Assembly (NCBI RefSeq): GCF_002847345.1
Contig: NZ_LXFV01000015.1
Span: 1-64,000 of the forward strand
From: Pectobacterium peruviense
GTDB lineage: Bacteria > Pseudomonadota > Gammaproteobacteria > Enterobacterales > Enterobacteriaceae
Direction: 5' to 3'
DNA: 64,000 nt
In this document: positions 1 through 10,803 of the stretch, in pieces
Layout: each line of letters opens with the position of its first letter
Numbering within the stretch: the first letter of the stretch is position 1
The notes under the pieces: model-generated
Database searches by the model: none
Told to the model about the DNA's origin: nothing
Seen by the model: the letters and a program-made list of their open reading frames with translations, nothing else
Program-made: the position numbers and the translations under genes

Positions 1-214
1 AACAAAAATATAAGTTTCCTGAGTATACCTGCGCGATACGGCAATTACAGCCAGTAAGCCAATATAGCGTATCGAATCTGCGGCACGCTTTCCATTTATC
101 TATTATTGACACGCATAGACGCGTGCCTTTGTGCCATGCTTGTCACGTCTGGAAATAGAAATCAGACAAGAGACAACTGGTAAGCCGCTGTTCATCGTGG
201 AATAATTTATCGAT

Positions 215-1516
215 ATGAGTAAAAACGCGTTATTTGTACAGAGTCGAGTGGTATGTAGCGCCGATCGCCAGTTATCTGCATTACAAAGGCTGCTCACCCG
301 CTGCGCCAGCGCGCTCTGCGTTGGCGTTTTGCTGTTGCCCGCGCTCAGCCAGGCGGAAGATAATCAGGCACAGCTAAAGACCCTGCAACAAGATATCGCC
401 GCGAAAGAAAAAAGCGTTCAAGCGCAACAAAAGCAGCGCAGTACATTAGTTCAGCAGTTGAAGAAGCAGGAGCAGTCCATCTCTCAGGCCAGTCGCCAAC
501 TGCATGAAACGCGCAATACGCTGTCCACGCTAAATAAAGAATTAACCAGCCTCAGCGCCTCTATCGCAAAACTGCAATCTCAGCAGCATAAGCAACAAAC
601 GCTCCTTTCTCGTCAGCTTGATGCCGCTTTCAGACAAGGACAGCACAGCGCACTGCAACTCATGCTCAGCGGAGAGGAAAGCCAGCGCAACGAGCGTATC
701 CTCGCCTACTTTGGTTACCTGAATGAAGCACGACAGAAATCCATCAACGACTTGCAGCAAACCCGCGTAGAGCTGGCGGATCAACGACGTCAGTTAGAAC
801 AAAAACAGACGCAGCAAAAAACGCTGTTAAGTGACCAACAACAGCAACAGCAAACGCTGGAACAGGCGCAGTCCGATCGGAAGAAAACGCTGTCGACGCT
901 GGAAAGTTCGCTGGAAAAAGATCAGCAGCAGTTGACGGAACTGCGCCAGAATGAAACCCGATTGCGCGATCAGATCGCCCGTGCAGAACGAGAAGCGAAA
1001 GCTCGCGCTGAACGAGAAGCGCGCGAGGCTGCCAAGGTTCGCGCCAAAGAAGAGCAGGCCAAACGCAGTGGCAGTAGCTACAAACCGACTGAAGGTGAAC
1101 GCTCATTGATGGCACGCACTGGCGGTTTAGGGCGGCCTTCAGGTCAAGCTATATGGCCGGTTAACGGCCGCATCGAGCACCGTTTCGGCGAGCCACTACA
1201 GGGTGAGCTACGTTGGAAAGGCTTGGTGATTACTGCACCGGAAGGGACTGAAGTGAAAGCTATCGCCGACGGTACCGTACTGATGGCCGACTGGCTACAG
1301 GGCTACGGGCTGGTCGTTGTTGTGCAGCATGGTAAAGGGGACATGAGCCTGTACGGTTACAACCAAAGCGCATTGGTATCCGTTGGCGCTCAGGTCAAAG
1401 CAGGCCAACCTATCGCACTGGTCGGCACCAGCGGCGGGCAAAGTCAGGCCGGGCTATATTTTGAAATCCGTCGTCAGGGTCAGGCGGTCAATCCACAACC
1501 TTGGCTGGGAAGATAG
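215..1516 (+). CDS. envC: Murein hydrolase activator EnvC
   Basis: EnvC is a periplasmic LytM-domain factor that activates the amidases AmiA and AmiB during septum splitting. The 433-residue product has an N-terminal hydrophobic export segment ending near the ALSQA site at about residue 47. A long Gln/Lys-rich coiled coil follows (about residues 50-275) with a KARAEREAREA stretch. The C-terminal LytM-like domain (about 310-433) contains EGTEVKAIADG, GYGLVVVVQHG and ends FEIRRQGQAVNPQPWLGR, the classical EnvC end. As in the family, the LytM zinc ligands look degenerate, which fits an activator rather than an enzyme. It overlaps the translation region of yibQ and is probably co-transcribed with it. 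The N-terminus is somewhat longer than in E. coli (419 aa), so a later start is possible. Confidence 0.95.
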   Translation: MSKNALFVQSRVVCSADRQLSALQRLLTRCASALCVGVLLLPALSQAEDNQAQLKTLQQDIAAKEKSVQAQQKQRSTLVQQLKKQEQSISQASRQLHETRNTLSTLNKELTSLSASIAKLQSQQHKQQTLLSRQLDAAFRQGQHSALQLMLSGEESQRNERILAYFGYLNEARQKSINDLQQTRVELADQRRQLEQKQTQQKTLLSDQQQQQQTLEQAQSDRKKTLSTLESSLEKDQQQLTELRQNETRLRDQIARAEREAKARAEREAREAAKVRAKEEQAKRSGSSYKPTEGERSLMARTGGLGRPSGQAIWPVNGRIEHRFGEPLQGELRWKGLVITAPEGTEVKAIADGTVLMADWLQGYGLVVVVQHGKGDMSLYGYNQSALVSVGAQVKAGQPIALVGTSGGQSQAGLYFEIRRQGQAVNPQPWLGR

Positions 1517-1518
1517 TC

Positions 1519-2466
1519 TTGTCTTATTTAACCAAAACACCGTTATTGGCATTGAGTCTATTCGCACTTTCTCCGTTGGCTCTGGCCGGAAAACTCGCCA
1601 TCGTCATCGATGATTTCGGCTATCGTCCACATAATGAGAACCAGATTCTGGCGATGCCTACGGCAATTTCCGTCGCAGTATTACCTAACGCACCGTACGC
1701 CCGTGAAATGGCGACTAAAGCCCACCAGCAAGGGCGAGAAGTGCTGATCCACTTGCCGATGGCACCGATGAGCAAGCAGCCGCTGGAGCGCGACACGTTA
1801 CGCCCAGACATGAGCAGCGATGAAATTCAGCGCATTATTCGCCAATCGGTCAGTAACGTGCCTTATGCCGTAGGGTTGAATAACCATATGGGCAGCGCGA
1901 TGACCGCCAGCCTGCCTGGTATGCAAAAAGTCATGCAGGCGCTGAGCGCCTACCAGCTCTATTTCCTCGATAGTATGACCATTGGCAGCAGCCAATCGAG
2001 TCAGGCCGCAGCAGGAACGGGCGTCAAAGTTATCAAACGCAAAGTCTTTCTGGACGATTCGCAGAACGAAGCCGAGATTCGTAAACAGTTTACCCGCGCG
2101 GTGCAAATTGCCCGCCGCAGCGGTTCCGCTATCGCTATTGGGCACCCACATCCTTCAACTATCCGCGTCTTGCAGCAGATGCTACCTACACTGGATGCCG
2201 ATATCGTCTTAGTGCGCCCCAGCCAGTTGCTGAATGAGCCTACGCAGCATTATGAGCCTCAGCCACAGAAACCGCCCAAGTCGCGTAATCCGTTCCGCGG
2301 CATACCGCAATGCCAGGTCAAACAGCTGCCGGAACCGGTGAAAAACGATGTGTTCTTCAGGCTGGTGAGCAGCAGTATTCGGGACAGCGCACCCATGCTG
2401 TTTATCAAGCACCGCTGGCAAACTTGGATTGCCCCTGCCGACACCGAAACGCACAAGCAGCCGTAA
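1519..2466 (+). CDS. yibQ: Divergent polysaccharide deacetylase family protein YibQ
   Basis: This is a periplasmic protein of the divergent polysaccharide deacetylase (NodB-fold) family, function unknown. A signal peptide (about residues 1-23, ending SPLALA) precedes the family signature GKLAIVIDDFGYRPHNENQ. Further conserved blocks are LIHLPMAPM, GLNNHMGSAMT and AIGHPHPSTI. The TTG at 1519 is preferred because GGGAAG lies about 8 bases upstream; an in-frame TTG at 1501 would overlap the envC stop. It sits directly behind envC, as in E. coli. The C-terminal roughly 80 residues are Pro/Gln-rich and variable. An ERIC fragment begins just after the stop. Confidence 0.9.
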   Translation: MSYLTKTPLLALSLFALSPLALAGKLAIVIDDFGYRPHNENQILAMPTAISVAVLPNAPYAREMATKAHQQGREVLIHLPMAPMSKQPLERDTLRPDMSSDEIQRIIRQSVSNVPYAVGLNNHMGSAMTASLPGMQKVMQALSAYQLYFLDSMTIGSSQSSQAAAGTGVKVIKRKVFLDDSQNEAEIRKQFTRAVQIARRSGSAIAIGHPHPSTIRVLQQMLPTLDADIVLVRPSQLLNEPTQHYEPQPQKPPKSRNPFRGIPQCQVKQLPEPVKNDVFFRLVSSSIRDSAPMLFIKHRWQTWIAPADTETHKQP

Positions 2467-2481
2467 TGTCAGGCGCATGCT

Positions 2482-2627
2482 CCTCAGGTAAGTGATTCGG
2501 GTGAGTGACAAATCTGCTAAAGGCTGATTTGAACGCGGCTTGCAGCGGCCCCTGAGGGGCGAAGTACACGTTAAGTATGCCGAGTAGCGCAGTCAACGCA
2601 CATGCAACTCGAAGTATGACGAGTATA
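2482..2627. repeat. ERIC element copy A (left part missing)
   Basis: This is an ERIC (enterobacterial repetitive intergenic consensus) element lacking its usual TATACCC left terminus. It contains the core AGGTAAGTGATTCGGGTGAG and inserted palindromic modules (CAAATCTG..., GCGGCTTGCAGCGGC, CCCCTGAGGGG), and ends with CAACTCGAAGTATGACGAGTATA. The right 57 bases lie inside the tdh reading frame on the minus strand and encode the tail of Tdh. Confidence 0.85.
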
Positions 2628-3656
2628 TGCCTCATCCCAATCGAGAATAACCTTGCCCGACTGACCGGAGCGCATAGCATCGAACCCTTTTTGAAACTCA
2701 TCAATGTGAAAGCGGTGGGTGATAATCGGGGACAAATCCAGTCCGGACTGAATCAGCGCAGACATTTTGTACCAGGTTTCGAACATTTCCCGTCCGTAGA
2801 TGCCTTTAATAAACAATCCCTTAAAAATCACTTCGCCCCAGTCAATCGACATCGGTTCGTGCGGAATGCCCAGCATAGCGATTCGCCCACCGTGATTCAT
2901 CGCTTTCAGCATCGCGCGAAAGGCCGATGGTGCGCCCGACATTTCTAACCCAATATCAAACCCCTCGGTCATACCCAGTTCTATCATCACGTCAGTCAGC
3001 TTTTCCTCTGCCACATTGACGGCACGCGTTGCCCCCATTTTACTAGCCAGCTCCAGACGGTATGCATTCACATCGGTAATCACGACATTCCTTGCACCAA
3101 CGTGACGGCACACCGCCGCGGCCATCATGCCTATCGGCCCTGCCCCTGCAATCAACACATCTTCCCCCACTAAATCGAAGGAAAGTGCGGTATGCACGGC
3201 GTTACCGAAAGGGTCGAAAATAGCGGCCAATTCGTCAGAAATATTGTCGGGAATGCGAAATGCATTGTAGGCAGGAATCACCAGATATTCCGCGAACGAG
3301 CCGGGACGGTTTACCCCGACACCGATGGCATTGCGGCATAAGTGACGTCTCCCAGCGCGACAGTTACGGCAGTAGCCACAGGTAATATGCCCCTCACCAG
3401 AAACCCGGTCGCCAATATGAAAACCGTTAACTTCCTGACCAATCGCGACAATTTCACCCACGTACTCATGCCCGACGACCATCGGCACGGGAATGGTCTT
3501 CTGCGACCATTCGTCCCAGTTATAGATATGCACATCCGTTCCGCAAATCGCACTTTTGCGGATTTTAATCATGATGTCGTTATGCCCGAGTTCTGGCATG
3601 GGGGCATCCATCATCCAGATACCTTCTTCCGGTCGCAATTTTGCCAATGCTTTCAT
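2571..3656 (-). CDS. tdh: L-threonine 3-dehydrogenase, with ERIC-encoded C-terminal tail
   Basis: This zinc-dependent medium-chain dehydrogenase oxidises L-threonine to 2-amino-3-oxobutyrate with NAD+. The GroES-like part carries the catalytic-zinc region [13 protein letters not shown] and GHEYVGEI, followed by the structural-zinc cysteines [15 protein letters not shown]. The nucleotide-binding [10 protein letters not shown] motif lies near residue 170. E. coli Tdh has 341 residues and ends KVILSWD; here the equivalent KVILDWD is followed by about 20 extra residues (DEAYTRHT...CMCVDC...) that are a direct translation of the ERIC right end. It is translated just downstream of kbl (10-base gap), a two-gene threonine-degradation operon. 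Core assignment is firm; whether the tail affects activity is unknown. Confidence 0.96.
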   Translation of the reverse strand: MKALAKLRPEEGIWMMDAPMPELGHNDIMIKIRKSAICGTDVHIYNWDEWSQKTIPVPMVVGHEYVGEIVAIGQEVNGFHIGDRVSGEGHITCGYCRNCRAGRRHLCRNAIGVGVNRPGSFAEYLVIPAYNAFRIPDNISDELAAIFDPFGNAVHTALSFDLVGEDVLIAGAGPIGMMAAAVCRHVGARNVVITDVNAYRLELASKMGATRAVNVAEEKLTDVMIELGMTEGFDIGLEMSGAPSAFRAMLKAMNHGGRIAMLGIPHEPMSIDWGEVIFKGLFIKGIYGREMFETWYKMSALIQSGLDLSPIITHRFHIDEFQKGFDAMRSGQSGKVILDWDEAYTRHTSSCMCVDCATRHT

Positions 3657-3666
3657 GACAGTTTCC

Positions 3667-4863
3667 TCAGATGATCACACCCAGACGCTTGCCCACGCGG
3701 ATAAAAGCCTCGACAGCGAATTCGATTTGCTGCGACGTATGGGCAGCCGACATTTGGGTACGAATACGCGCCTGACCAAGGGGAACAACAGGATAGAAAA
3801 AGCCCGCGACGTAAACGCCTTCCCGCTGTAGCGCCTGAGCAAAATCCTGTGCCAGTTGCGCCTCGCCCAGCATCACGGGAATAATGGCGTGATCGGCACC
3901 TGCCAGCGTGAACCCTGCGGCAGTCATCTTTTCACGAAACAGGCGGGCATTTTTCCACAGGCGATCACGTCGTTCTCCGCCATATTCCAGCAAATCCAGC
4001 ACCTTGAGCGATGCGGTGACAATGGCAGGCGCGAGCGAGTTGGAAAACAGATAGGGACGAGAACGCTGGCGCAGCCAGTCGATAACCTCCCGCTTGCCCG
4101 CCGTATAACCGCCCGATGCGCCACCCAGCGCCTTGCCTAACGTGCCGGTGATGATATCGACGCGATCCATCACCCCGCAGTGTTCATGCGTTCCGCGCCC
4201 TTGTTCGCCCACAAATCCCACTGCATGGGAATCATCAACCATCACGAGCGCATCATAGCGGTCCGCCAGGTCGCAAATTCCCTGCAAGTCTGCAATCACA
4301 CCATCCATCGAGAAAACGCCGTCGGTGGCAATCATGATGTGCCTTGCCCCTTCGGCTCTGGCCAGTTGCAGTTGTGCTTCCAACTGGCTCATATCGTTAT
4401 TGGCATAACGATAGCGCCGAGCCTTCGATAGCCGGATACCGTCAATGATCGAGGCGTGGTTAAGCGCATCGGAAATAATCGCATCCTCCGGCCCCATCAG
4501 CGTTTCAAACAGCCCGCCGTTGGCATCAAAACAAGAGGAATAGAGAATTACGTCCTCCATTCCTAGAAAATCCGCCAGCTTACGCTCCAGCTGTTTGTGG
4601 ATATCCTGCGTTCCACAAATGAAGCGCACCGATGCCATGCCGAAACCGTGGCTGTCCAATCCCGCTTTTGCAGCGGCAATCAACTCAGGGCTGTCCGCCA
4701 GACCAAGATAATTATTGGCGCAGAAGTTGAGCAGACGGTCGCTATCCATCACCTCAATTTCGGCCTGCTGCGCAGAGGTAATAATTCGCTCCTCCTTAAA
4801 CACGCCTTCGGTGCGTGCAGCCATGATTTGTGTAGTAAGTTGTTGATAAAAATCGGCAGGCAT
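3667..4863 (-). CDS. kbl: Glycine C-acetyltransferase (2-amino-3-ketobutyrate CoA ligase)
   Basis: This PLP-dependent alpha-oxoamine synthase cleaves 2-amino-3-oxobutyrate with CoA to glycine and acetyl-CoA, the step after Tdh. Visible features are the N-terminal [18 protein letters not shown] block, [17 protein letters not shown], the [13 protein letters not shown] segment binding the PLP ring, and the lysine motif [15 protein letters not shown]. Starting at MPADFYQQL (4863) gives 398 aa, the E. coli length, and places GGAG 9 bases upstream; the longer start at 4872 would leave no spacing. kbl precedes tdh on the minus strand and is divergent from hldD. Confidence 0.96.
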   Translation of the reverse strand: MPADFYQQLTTQIMAARTEGVFKEERIITSAQQAEIEVMDSDRLLNFCANNYLGLADSPELIAAAKAGLDSHGFGMASVRFICGTQDIHKQLERKLADFLGMEDVILYSSCFDANGGLFETLMGPEDAIISDALNHASIIDGIRLSKARRYRYANNDMSQLEAQLQLARAEGARHIMIATDGVFSMDGVIADLQGICDLADRYDALVMVDDSHAVGFVGEQGRGTHEHCGVMDRVDIITGTLGKALGGASGGYTAGKREVIDWLRQRSRPYLFSNSLAPAIVTASLKVLDLLEYGGERRDRLWKNARLFREKMTAAGFTLAGADHAIIPVMLGEAQLAQDFAQALQREGVYVAGFFYPVVPLGQARIRTQMSAAHTSQQIEFAVEAFIRVGKRLGVII

Positions 4864-5104
4864 AGCGACCATCTCCCATAAAAAGATTGCTTTATGGTTT
4901 TTAAGCTAGCGGATGTGGGCAGAAATGCGGGGGAAACAGTCTGAAAATGCAGGTTTCGTCACGACCTGAATCATCTTAAAAGGTTGGGACAACACGGGAT
5001 AAATTAACCTCTGGCTGCTTGCAGTAAAATGAAATGCTATTATAGCGGTCATAAACAGTGTGGGGCGCGGTGCCTCACCGGCATGATTAACAAAGGTCGC
5101 ACCC

Positions 5105-6037
5105 ATGATTATCGTTACTGGCGGTGCCGGTTTTATCGGCAGCAATATCGTAAAATCTCTGAATGACATCGGCTACCGGGACATTCTGGTTGTCGATAAC
5201 CTGAAAGACGGCACCAAGTTCGTCAATCTGGTCGATCTGGACATAGCAGATTACGTGGATAAGGAAGATTTCGTCGCCAGCATCGTTGCGGGTGACGATC
5301 TGGGCGATATCGAGGCCGTATTCCATGAAGGTGCCTGCTCCTCCACCACCGAGTGGGATGGCAAATACATGATGGATAACAACTATCAGTATTCCAAAGA
5401 TGTGCTGCACTACTGCCTCGATCGCAGTATTCCGTTCCTGTATGCCTCTTCGGCCGCGACCTACGGCGGTCGTAACGATAACTTCATCGAAGACCGCCAA
5501 TACGAGCAGCCTCTGAACGTCTATGGCTACTCCAAGTTCCTGTTCGATCAGTACGTGCGTGAGATTCTGCCGGAAGCGGAATCGCAGATCTGCGGCTTCC
5601 GCTATTTCAACGTCTATGGACCGCGCGAAGGGCACAAAGGCAGCATGGCAAGCGTCGCGTTCCACCTGAACAACCAGATTAATCAGGGTGAAAATCCGAA
5701 GCTGTTCTCTGGTAGCGAAAACTTCAAACGTGACTTCATTTACGTCGGTGATGTCGCGGCCGTCAATCTGTGGTTCTGGCAAAATGGTGTTTCGGGCATC
5801 TTCAACTGCGGTACCGGTCGTGCCGAATCCTTCCAGGCCGTTGCCGACGCCACACTCGCCTTCCATAACAAAGGCGGCGTGGAGTACATCGAATTCCCTG
5901 AAAAACTGAAAGGCCGCTATCAGGCCTATACGCAGGCCGACCTCACCAACTTGCGGGCCGCGGGCTACGATAAGCCGTTCAAAACCGTCGCCGAAGGCGT
6001 AGCGGAATATATGACCTGGCTGAACCGTACCGTTTAA
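5105..6037 (+). CDS. hldD: ADP-L-glycero-D-manno-heptose 6-epimerase
   Basis: HldD converts ADP-D-glycero- to ADP-L-glycero-D-manno-heptose, the donor for inner-core LPS. It is an extended short-chain dehydrogenase. The nucleotide-binding motif [10 protein letters not shown] is at residues 4-13, the active-site YGYSKF near residue 140, and GTGRAESF lies in the C-terminal half. The length of 310 aa matches the family. The gene begins a plus-strand run with waaF (23-base gap) and waaC. The 241 bases between it and the kbl start form a divergent promoter region; no specific operator was recognised. Confidence 0.97.
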   Translation: MIIVTGGAGFIGSNIVKSLNDIGYRDILVVDNLKDGTKFVNLVDLDIADYVDKEDFVASIVAGDDLGDIEAVFHEGACSSTTEWDGKYMMDNNYQYSKDVLHYCLDRSIPFLYASSAATYGGRNDNFIEDRQYEQPLNVYGYSKFLFDQYVREILPEAESQICGFRYFNVYGPREGHKGSMASVAFHLNNQINQGENPKLFSGSENFKRDFIYVGDVAAVNLWFWQNGVSGIFNCGTGRAESFQAVADATLAFHNKGGVEYIEFPEKLKGRYQAYTQADLTNLRAAGYDKPFKTVAEGVAEYMTWLNRTV

Positions 6038-6060
6038 TCGGATAAGGATTCATAAGCGGT

Positions 6061-7124
6061 ATGAAAATTTTGGTCATCGGCCCTTCCTGGGTCGGCGATA
6101 TGATGATGTCGCACAGCCTTTATCGCACATTGAAGGCTGAACACCCGGAAGCGGTCATTGACGTGATGGCGCCAGCGTGGTGCCGTCCGCTGCTGGCACG
6201 AATGCCGGAAGTCAATCAGGCGTTAGCCATGCCGCTAGGCCACGGCGCACTTGAGCTGGGCGAACGCCGTCGTCTTGGCGTATCCCTGCGCGATGCAGGT
6301 TATAACCGAGCATACGTGCTGCCCAACTCCTTCAAATCTGCGCTGGTGCCGTTCTTTGCCAACATTCCGCAACGCACAGGCTGGCGCGGCGAGATGCGTT
6401 ACGGGCTGTTGAACGACCTACGCGTGCTAGATAAAGCCGCATTTCCACTGATGGTTCAGCGCTACGCAGCATTAGCCTATGACCGTAGCCGTATCCATCG
6501 TGCCGAGGACTTGCCGCAGCCGTTACTTTGGCCACAGTTACAGGTTAATCATGCCGAAATTGCGGACATAACGCAGGCCTTTGACCTCAGCGATAAACGC
6601 CCCATCATCGGTTTTTGCCCCGGTGCCGAATTTGGCCCTGCCAAACGCTGGCCGCATTATCACTACGCTGCGTTGGCGCAATCACTGATTGAGCGCGGCT
6701 ACCAGATTGCTCTGTTCGGTTCCGCCAATGATAGTTCAGCCTGTGACGATATTCTTCAGGGGTTGACTGAGGATGCCCGACAGCACTGCGCCAATCTAGC
6801 GGGGAAAACCTCGCTGGAACAGGCTGTTGTCTTGATTGCGGCCTGTCATGCCGTTGTCAGCAATGACTCTGGGCTCATGCACGTCGCCGCGGCGCTTCAT
6901 CGCCCGCTTGTCGCGCTTTATGGCCCGAGTAGCCCCGATTTTACCCCGCCGTTGTCCCATCAGGCTGAAGTGATTCGCCTGATTACCGGTTATCACCGGG
7001 TGCGTAAAGGGGATGCCGAGCAAGGTTATCACCAGAGCTTGATCGATATTCAGCCCGAACGCGTGCTCAGCGCGCTGGATAAGCATCTCATTCTGGGAGT
7101 AAATCGGGCGCCGGGAGCAGACGC

Positions 7125-7128
<4 letters not shown>
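6061..7128 (+). CDS. waaF: ADP-heptose:LPS heptosyltransferase II
   Basis: WaaF is a GT9 enzyme of the cytoplasmic membrane face that adds the second L,D-heptose to the first heptose of the LPS inner core. The start MKILVIGPSWVGDMMMSHSLY is typical. Donor-site motifs are GFCPGAEFGPAKRWP (about residues 180-194) and SNDSGLMHVAAAL, followed by LYGPSSPDFTPPLS. The 355-residue length is normal. It overlaps waaC by 4 bases (ATGA), which suggests translational coupling. Confidence 0.97.
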
Positions 7129-8209
<1,081 letters not shown>

Positions 8210-8260
8210 GAATTACCTGCAATCAGGCGAGTAATATCGCTCCCGACTGTGAACAAATAC

Positions 8261-9514
8261 ATGCTCAATGAATTAAGGTACGAACTGGGAAAAGCGCCCA
8301 GTATAAGTGCGACTATCGCACTGAAAGCGATTTTCCCAGGCTGTTTACTCACATTAGCTATTATGCCATTTAGTAGCATTATTGCCGGGTGGCTTTTTTA
8401 TCTCACGGGTTCACTATCTGTTTTCTATGTGGTGACACACTTAAGAACAGTAATAGCCGCTAAGCGGTTATTACTGATTCCGCTTTGCCTGCTGGCTATC
8501 GGCTTAACCAATCTCATTTGGTATCACCACTATTATCAACCCGATAGCCTTTTACCTTATGTATATAACGCCTACAGGACATCCGCCCATGCCGGTATTC
8601 TGGGTGCATTCATCCTGCTGACAGTCCTGCATATCTCGCAAAAAAATCAGCGACAGCCACTCTTCTACATCATCGCAATCTGTGTTTTCGCGCTGAGCTA
8701 CGCGTTCTATCAGTCATTATTCAGTGGAATGCACCGTATTGGATTAGTATTTGGTACCGCAACGAGCGCGGCCTATTTTCTTACCTTCATCGGTGCTTTA
8801 AGTGCACAGGCACTGCTTAAGCTCAATTCTGCTTATAAATATTACCTCTATCTGGGGCATTTTCTGCTAGTGACTGTCGCTATTTTACTAACAGAAACAC
8901 GGGCAGCCATACTCGTCTATCCTATTGTTGGTGCGACCATTTTATTGTCAGAAGTCAGGCACAGTAAGTCGCTATTTATAAAAGCATTAGTCGGATCATC
9001 GGCCACGCTTCTCCTGTGCTTATTCCTTTTTCAGGAGACGATTCATCAGCGTATTAACGATCTGATTAATGACGTACACAGCTATAGTATGAATAACAGC
9101 AGAACCTCGGTTGGTGCACGAATCGCGATGTATCAATCAGGTATCGAAGCCGGGGAAGACGCGTTATTGGGGCAGTCCGCCGAACAGCGCGCAGAGCGAA
9201 TCGTTGCACAAGCAGAACAAAAACCGAGCTTAGCGGGTGCCGTTGAATTTTTGAATGTTCATCTGCATAACGAAGTGATTGATGCCTTCTCCCTTAAGGG
9301 ATTACCGGGAGCAATATTGCTTGTGTTGCTCTATGCCTCTTTATTTTATTTTTCATTTTTTGTTCTACGCAGCCACCTCTCTGCTGCGCTGCTTTTTGCT
9401 CTGCTGATGTATGGACTTAGCGATGTCATTCTCTATTCACGAGACATGCTTATCGCGTGGCTTATGGCATTTTGCCTCGGCACAACGCTGACTGGAAAAT
9501 GGCTAAAGAATTAG
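8261..9514 (+). CDS. waaL: O-antigen ligase family protein (WaaL)
   Basis: WaaL joins undecaprenyl-linked O-antigen to the lipid A-core at the periplasmic face of the inner membrane. The protein is very hydrophobic, with about 10-12 predicted membrane segments. It has the Wzy_C-type periplasmic loop between the later segments: [16 protein letters not shown] (Arg-rich) and [14 protein letters not shown] with the conserved His. The frame stays open upstream to 8198, but that ATG lies in the ERIC right end (MTGIEL...). ATG 8261 or GTG 8249 seem more natural starts, although no strong ribosome site is visible at either. It lies between waaC and the waaQ operon. The specific acceptor is inferred from the context. 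Confidence 0.85.
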   Translation: MLNELRYELGKAPSISATIALKAIFPGCLLTLAIMPFSSIIAGWLFYLTGSLSVFYVVTHLRTVIAAKRLLLIPLCLLAIGLTNLIWYHHYYQPDSLLPYVYNAYRTSAHAGILGAFILLTVLHISQKNQRQPLFYIIAICVFALSYAFYQSLFSGMHRIGLVFGTATSAAYFLTFIGALSAQALLKLNSAYKYYLYLGHFLLVTVAILLTETRAAILVYPIVGATILLSEVRHSKSLFIKALVGSSATLLLCLFLFQETIHQRINDLINDVHSYSMNNSRTSVGARIAMYQSGIEAGEDALLGQSAEQRAERIVAQAEQKPSLAGAVEFLNVHLHNEVIDAFSLKGLPGAILLVLLYASLFYFSFFVLRSHLSAALLFALLMYGLSDVILYSRDMLIAWLMAFCLGTTLTGKWLKN

Positions 9515-9647
9515 CCCTGTTATAATTAGCGTATGGCAGTAGCATTTACCTCTGTGAGAGGGATGTGGGTTTTAGTACCATACTGGGTTTGAATACGTGC
9601 GCAATAAATTTGCGCACCGCAAATCGCCGAAACATTTCGGATCATCT

Positions 9648-9688
9648 CAGTTAACTGGTAGCTGTCGAGCCAGGGGCGGTAGCGTGCC
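9648..9688 (+). promoter_or_regulatory. JUMPstart / ops element for RfaH
   Basis: The segment CTGGTAGCTG..GAGCCAGGGGCGGTAGCGTGCC matches the JUMPstart consensus found upstream of LPS core, O-antigen and capsule operons. The embedded ops core GGCGGTAGCGTG is at 9675-9686. RfaH recruited here lets RNA polymerase read through long polysaccharide operons. Its place in the 215-base leader before waaQ implies that the long downstream core run is RfaH dependent. A TATAAT at 9521-9526 could be a -10 box, but no good -35 is visible. Confidence 0.9.
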
Positions 9689-9729
9689 TGTAAAAAATAA
9701 TAACCTTTTGATTATATGAAGGAAAACGA

Positions 9730-10803
9730 GTGAGTCAACGCATCATCCCTTATCACCGGATTCTCGTGGTAAAGCTCAGATATCATGGCGATATGCTGCT
9801 GACCACTCCGCTCATCAGCACGCTGAAAGCCAATTATCCTGACGCTAAAATCGACGTATTACTGTACCAAGATACGATGCCCATTCTCTCTGCAAACCCG
9901 GAGATAAATGCGCTTTATGGTCTCAAAAGAAAGACCCGTACTTTTTTGGAAAAAGTCCGTAATTTCAAAGAAATCAGGCAACAGCTTAAGCAAAACAATT
10001 ACGACCTTATCGTCAATCTGGCTGATCAGTGGCCGATTGCCTTATTAGTAAAATCATTGGGGTGTCGCAGTCTTGCTCTCGATCGGGGCAATAACCTGAA
10101 AGGAAAGATGTGGCGCTCATTTTTCAGCGCCTGCGTTTCAGCAAGGGGAACGCATATTGTTGAGCAAAACCGCTCCGTGCTTTCTCCTCTCAACTTACAG
10201 CCGACCACTCAAAAAGATCGGATGTCGCTGTATTACAGAGAGGAGGATGCCAATCGTATGTTCAGTATCTCTCCACAGCTACGTGAGCAAGATTATATTG
10301 TCATCCAGCCTACGGCGAGACAGTCTTTTAAATGCTGGGACAATGATAAATTTGCGACTGTCATCGACGACCTGAAAGTAAGAGGCCTCGAAGTGGTACT
10401 GACCTGCGGACCGTCCCCGGACGATCTCCATGTTATTCAAGATATCCATGCTCTATGCAAACACAAGCCGGATATAGCCTTTGCAGGTAAAACCAGTTTT
10501 CTGGAACTCGCCGCATTAATCGATAGAGCCAAACTTTATCTCGGCGTCGATTCCGCACCAATGCACATGGCAGCAGCGCTCGATACACCGTTAGTCTGCT
10601 TGTTTGGACCGACAGATCATAAAAAATGGCGACCCTGGTCTGACAACAGTATCGTTATTTGGGCTGGGGACTATCAACCGATGCCGGAAAGAAAAAATCT
10701 CGATAGGAACCAAAAATACCTTTCCTGCATCCCTGCACAAGAGGTCATTCAAGCAGTAAATAGCCTATTGGCAGATCGTTCGACAAACGAGGAAGTGCAA
10801 TGA
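9730..10803 (+). CDS. waaQ: LPS core heptosyltransferase III (WaaQ)
   Basis: WaaQ (GT9) adds the branch heptose HepIII to HepII of the inner core. The start region RILVVKLRYHGDMLLTTPLIS and YQDTMPILSANPEINALYG are near-signature sequences of enterobacterial WaaQ. Further GT9 donor-site motifs are QPTARQSFKCWDNDKFA and LGVDSAPMHMAAALDTP. The start is GTG with AAGGA about 7 bases upstream. It is the first gene of the JUMPstart-led core operon and overlaps waaG by 4 bases. Confidence 0.94.
   Translation: MSQRIIPYHRILVVKLRYHGDMLLTTPLISTLKANYPDAKIDVLLYQDTMPILSANPEINALYGLKRKTRTFLEKVRNFKEIRQQLKQNNYDLIVNLADQWPIALLVKSLGCRSLALDRGNNLKGKMWRSFFSACVSARGTHIVEQNRSVLSPLNLQPTTQKDRMSLYYREEDANRMFSISPQLREQDYIVIQPTARQSFKCWDNDKFATVIDDLKVRGLEVVLTCGPSPDDLHVIQDIHALCKHKPDIAFAGKTSFLELAALIDRAKLYLGVDSAPMHMAAALDTPLVCLFGPTDHKKWRPWSDNSIVIWAGDYQPMPERKNLDRNQKYLSCIPAQEVIQAVNSLLADRSTNEEVQ

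Noticed and set aside
1-214. Possible gene upstream of envC
   Set aside because: No conserved reading frame; probably the intergenic leader of envC.
822-862. CAACAACAGCAACAGCAA-like repeat in envC
   Set aside because: Low-complexity Gln codons of the coiled coil, not a separate repeat element.
5087-5866. Long open frame on the minus strand opposite hldD
   Set aside because: Antisense shadow of a strongly conserved gene; no recognisable protein.
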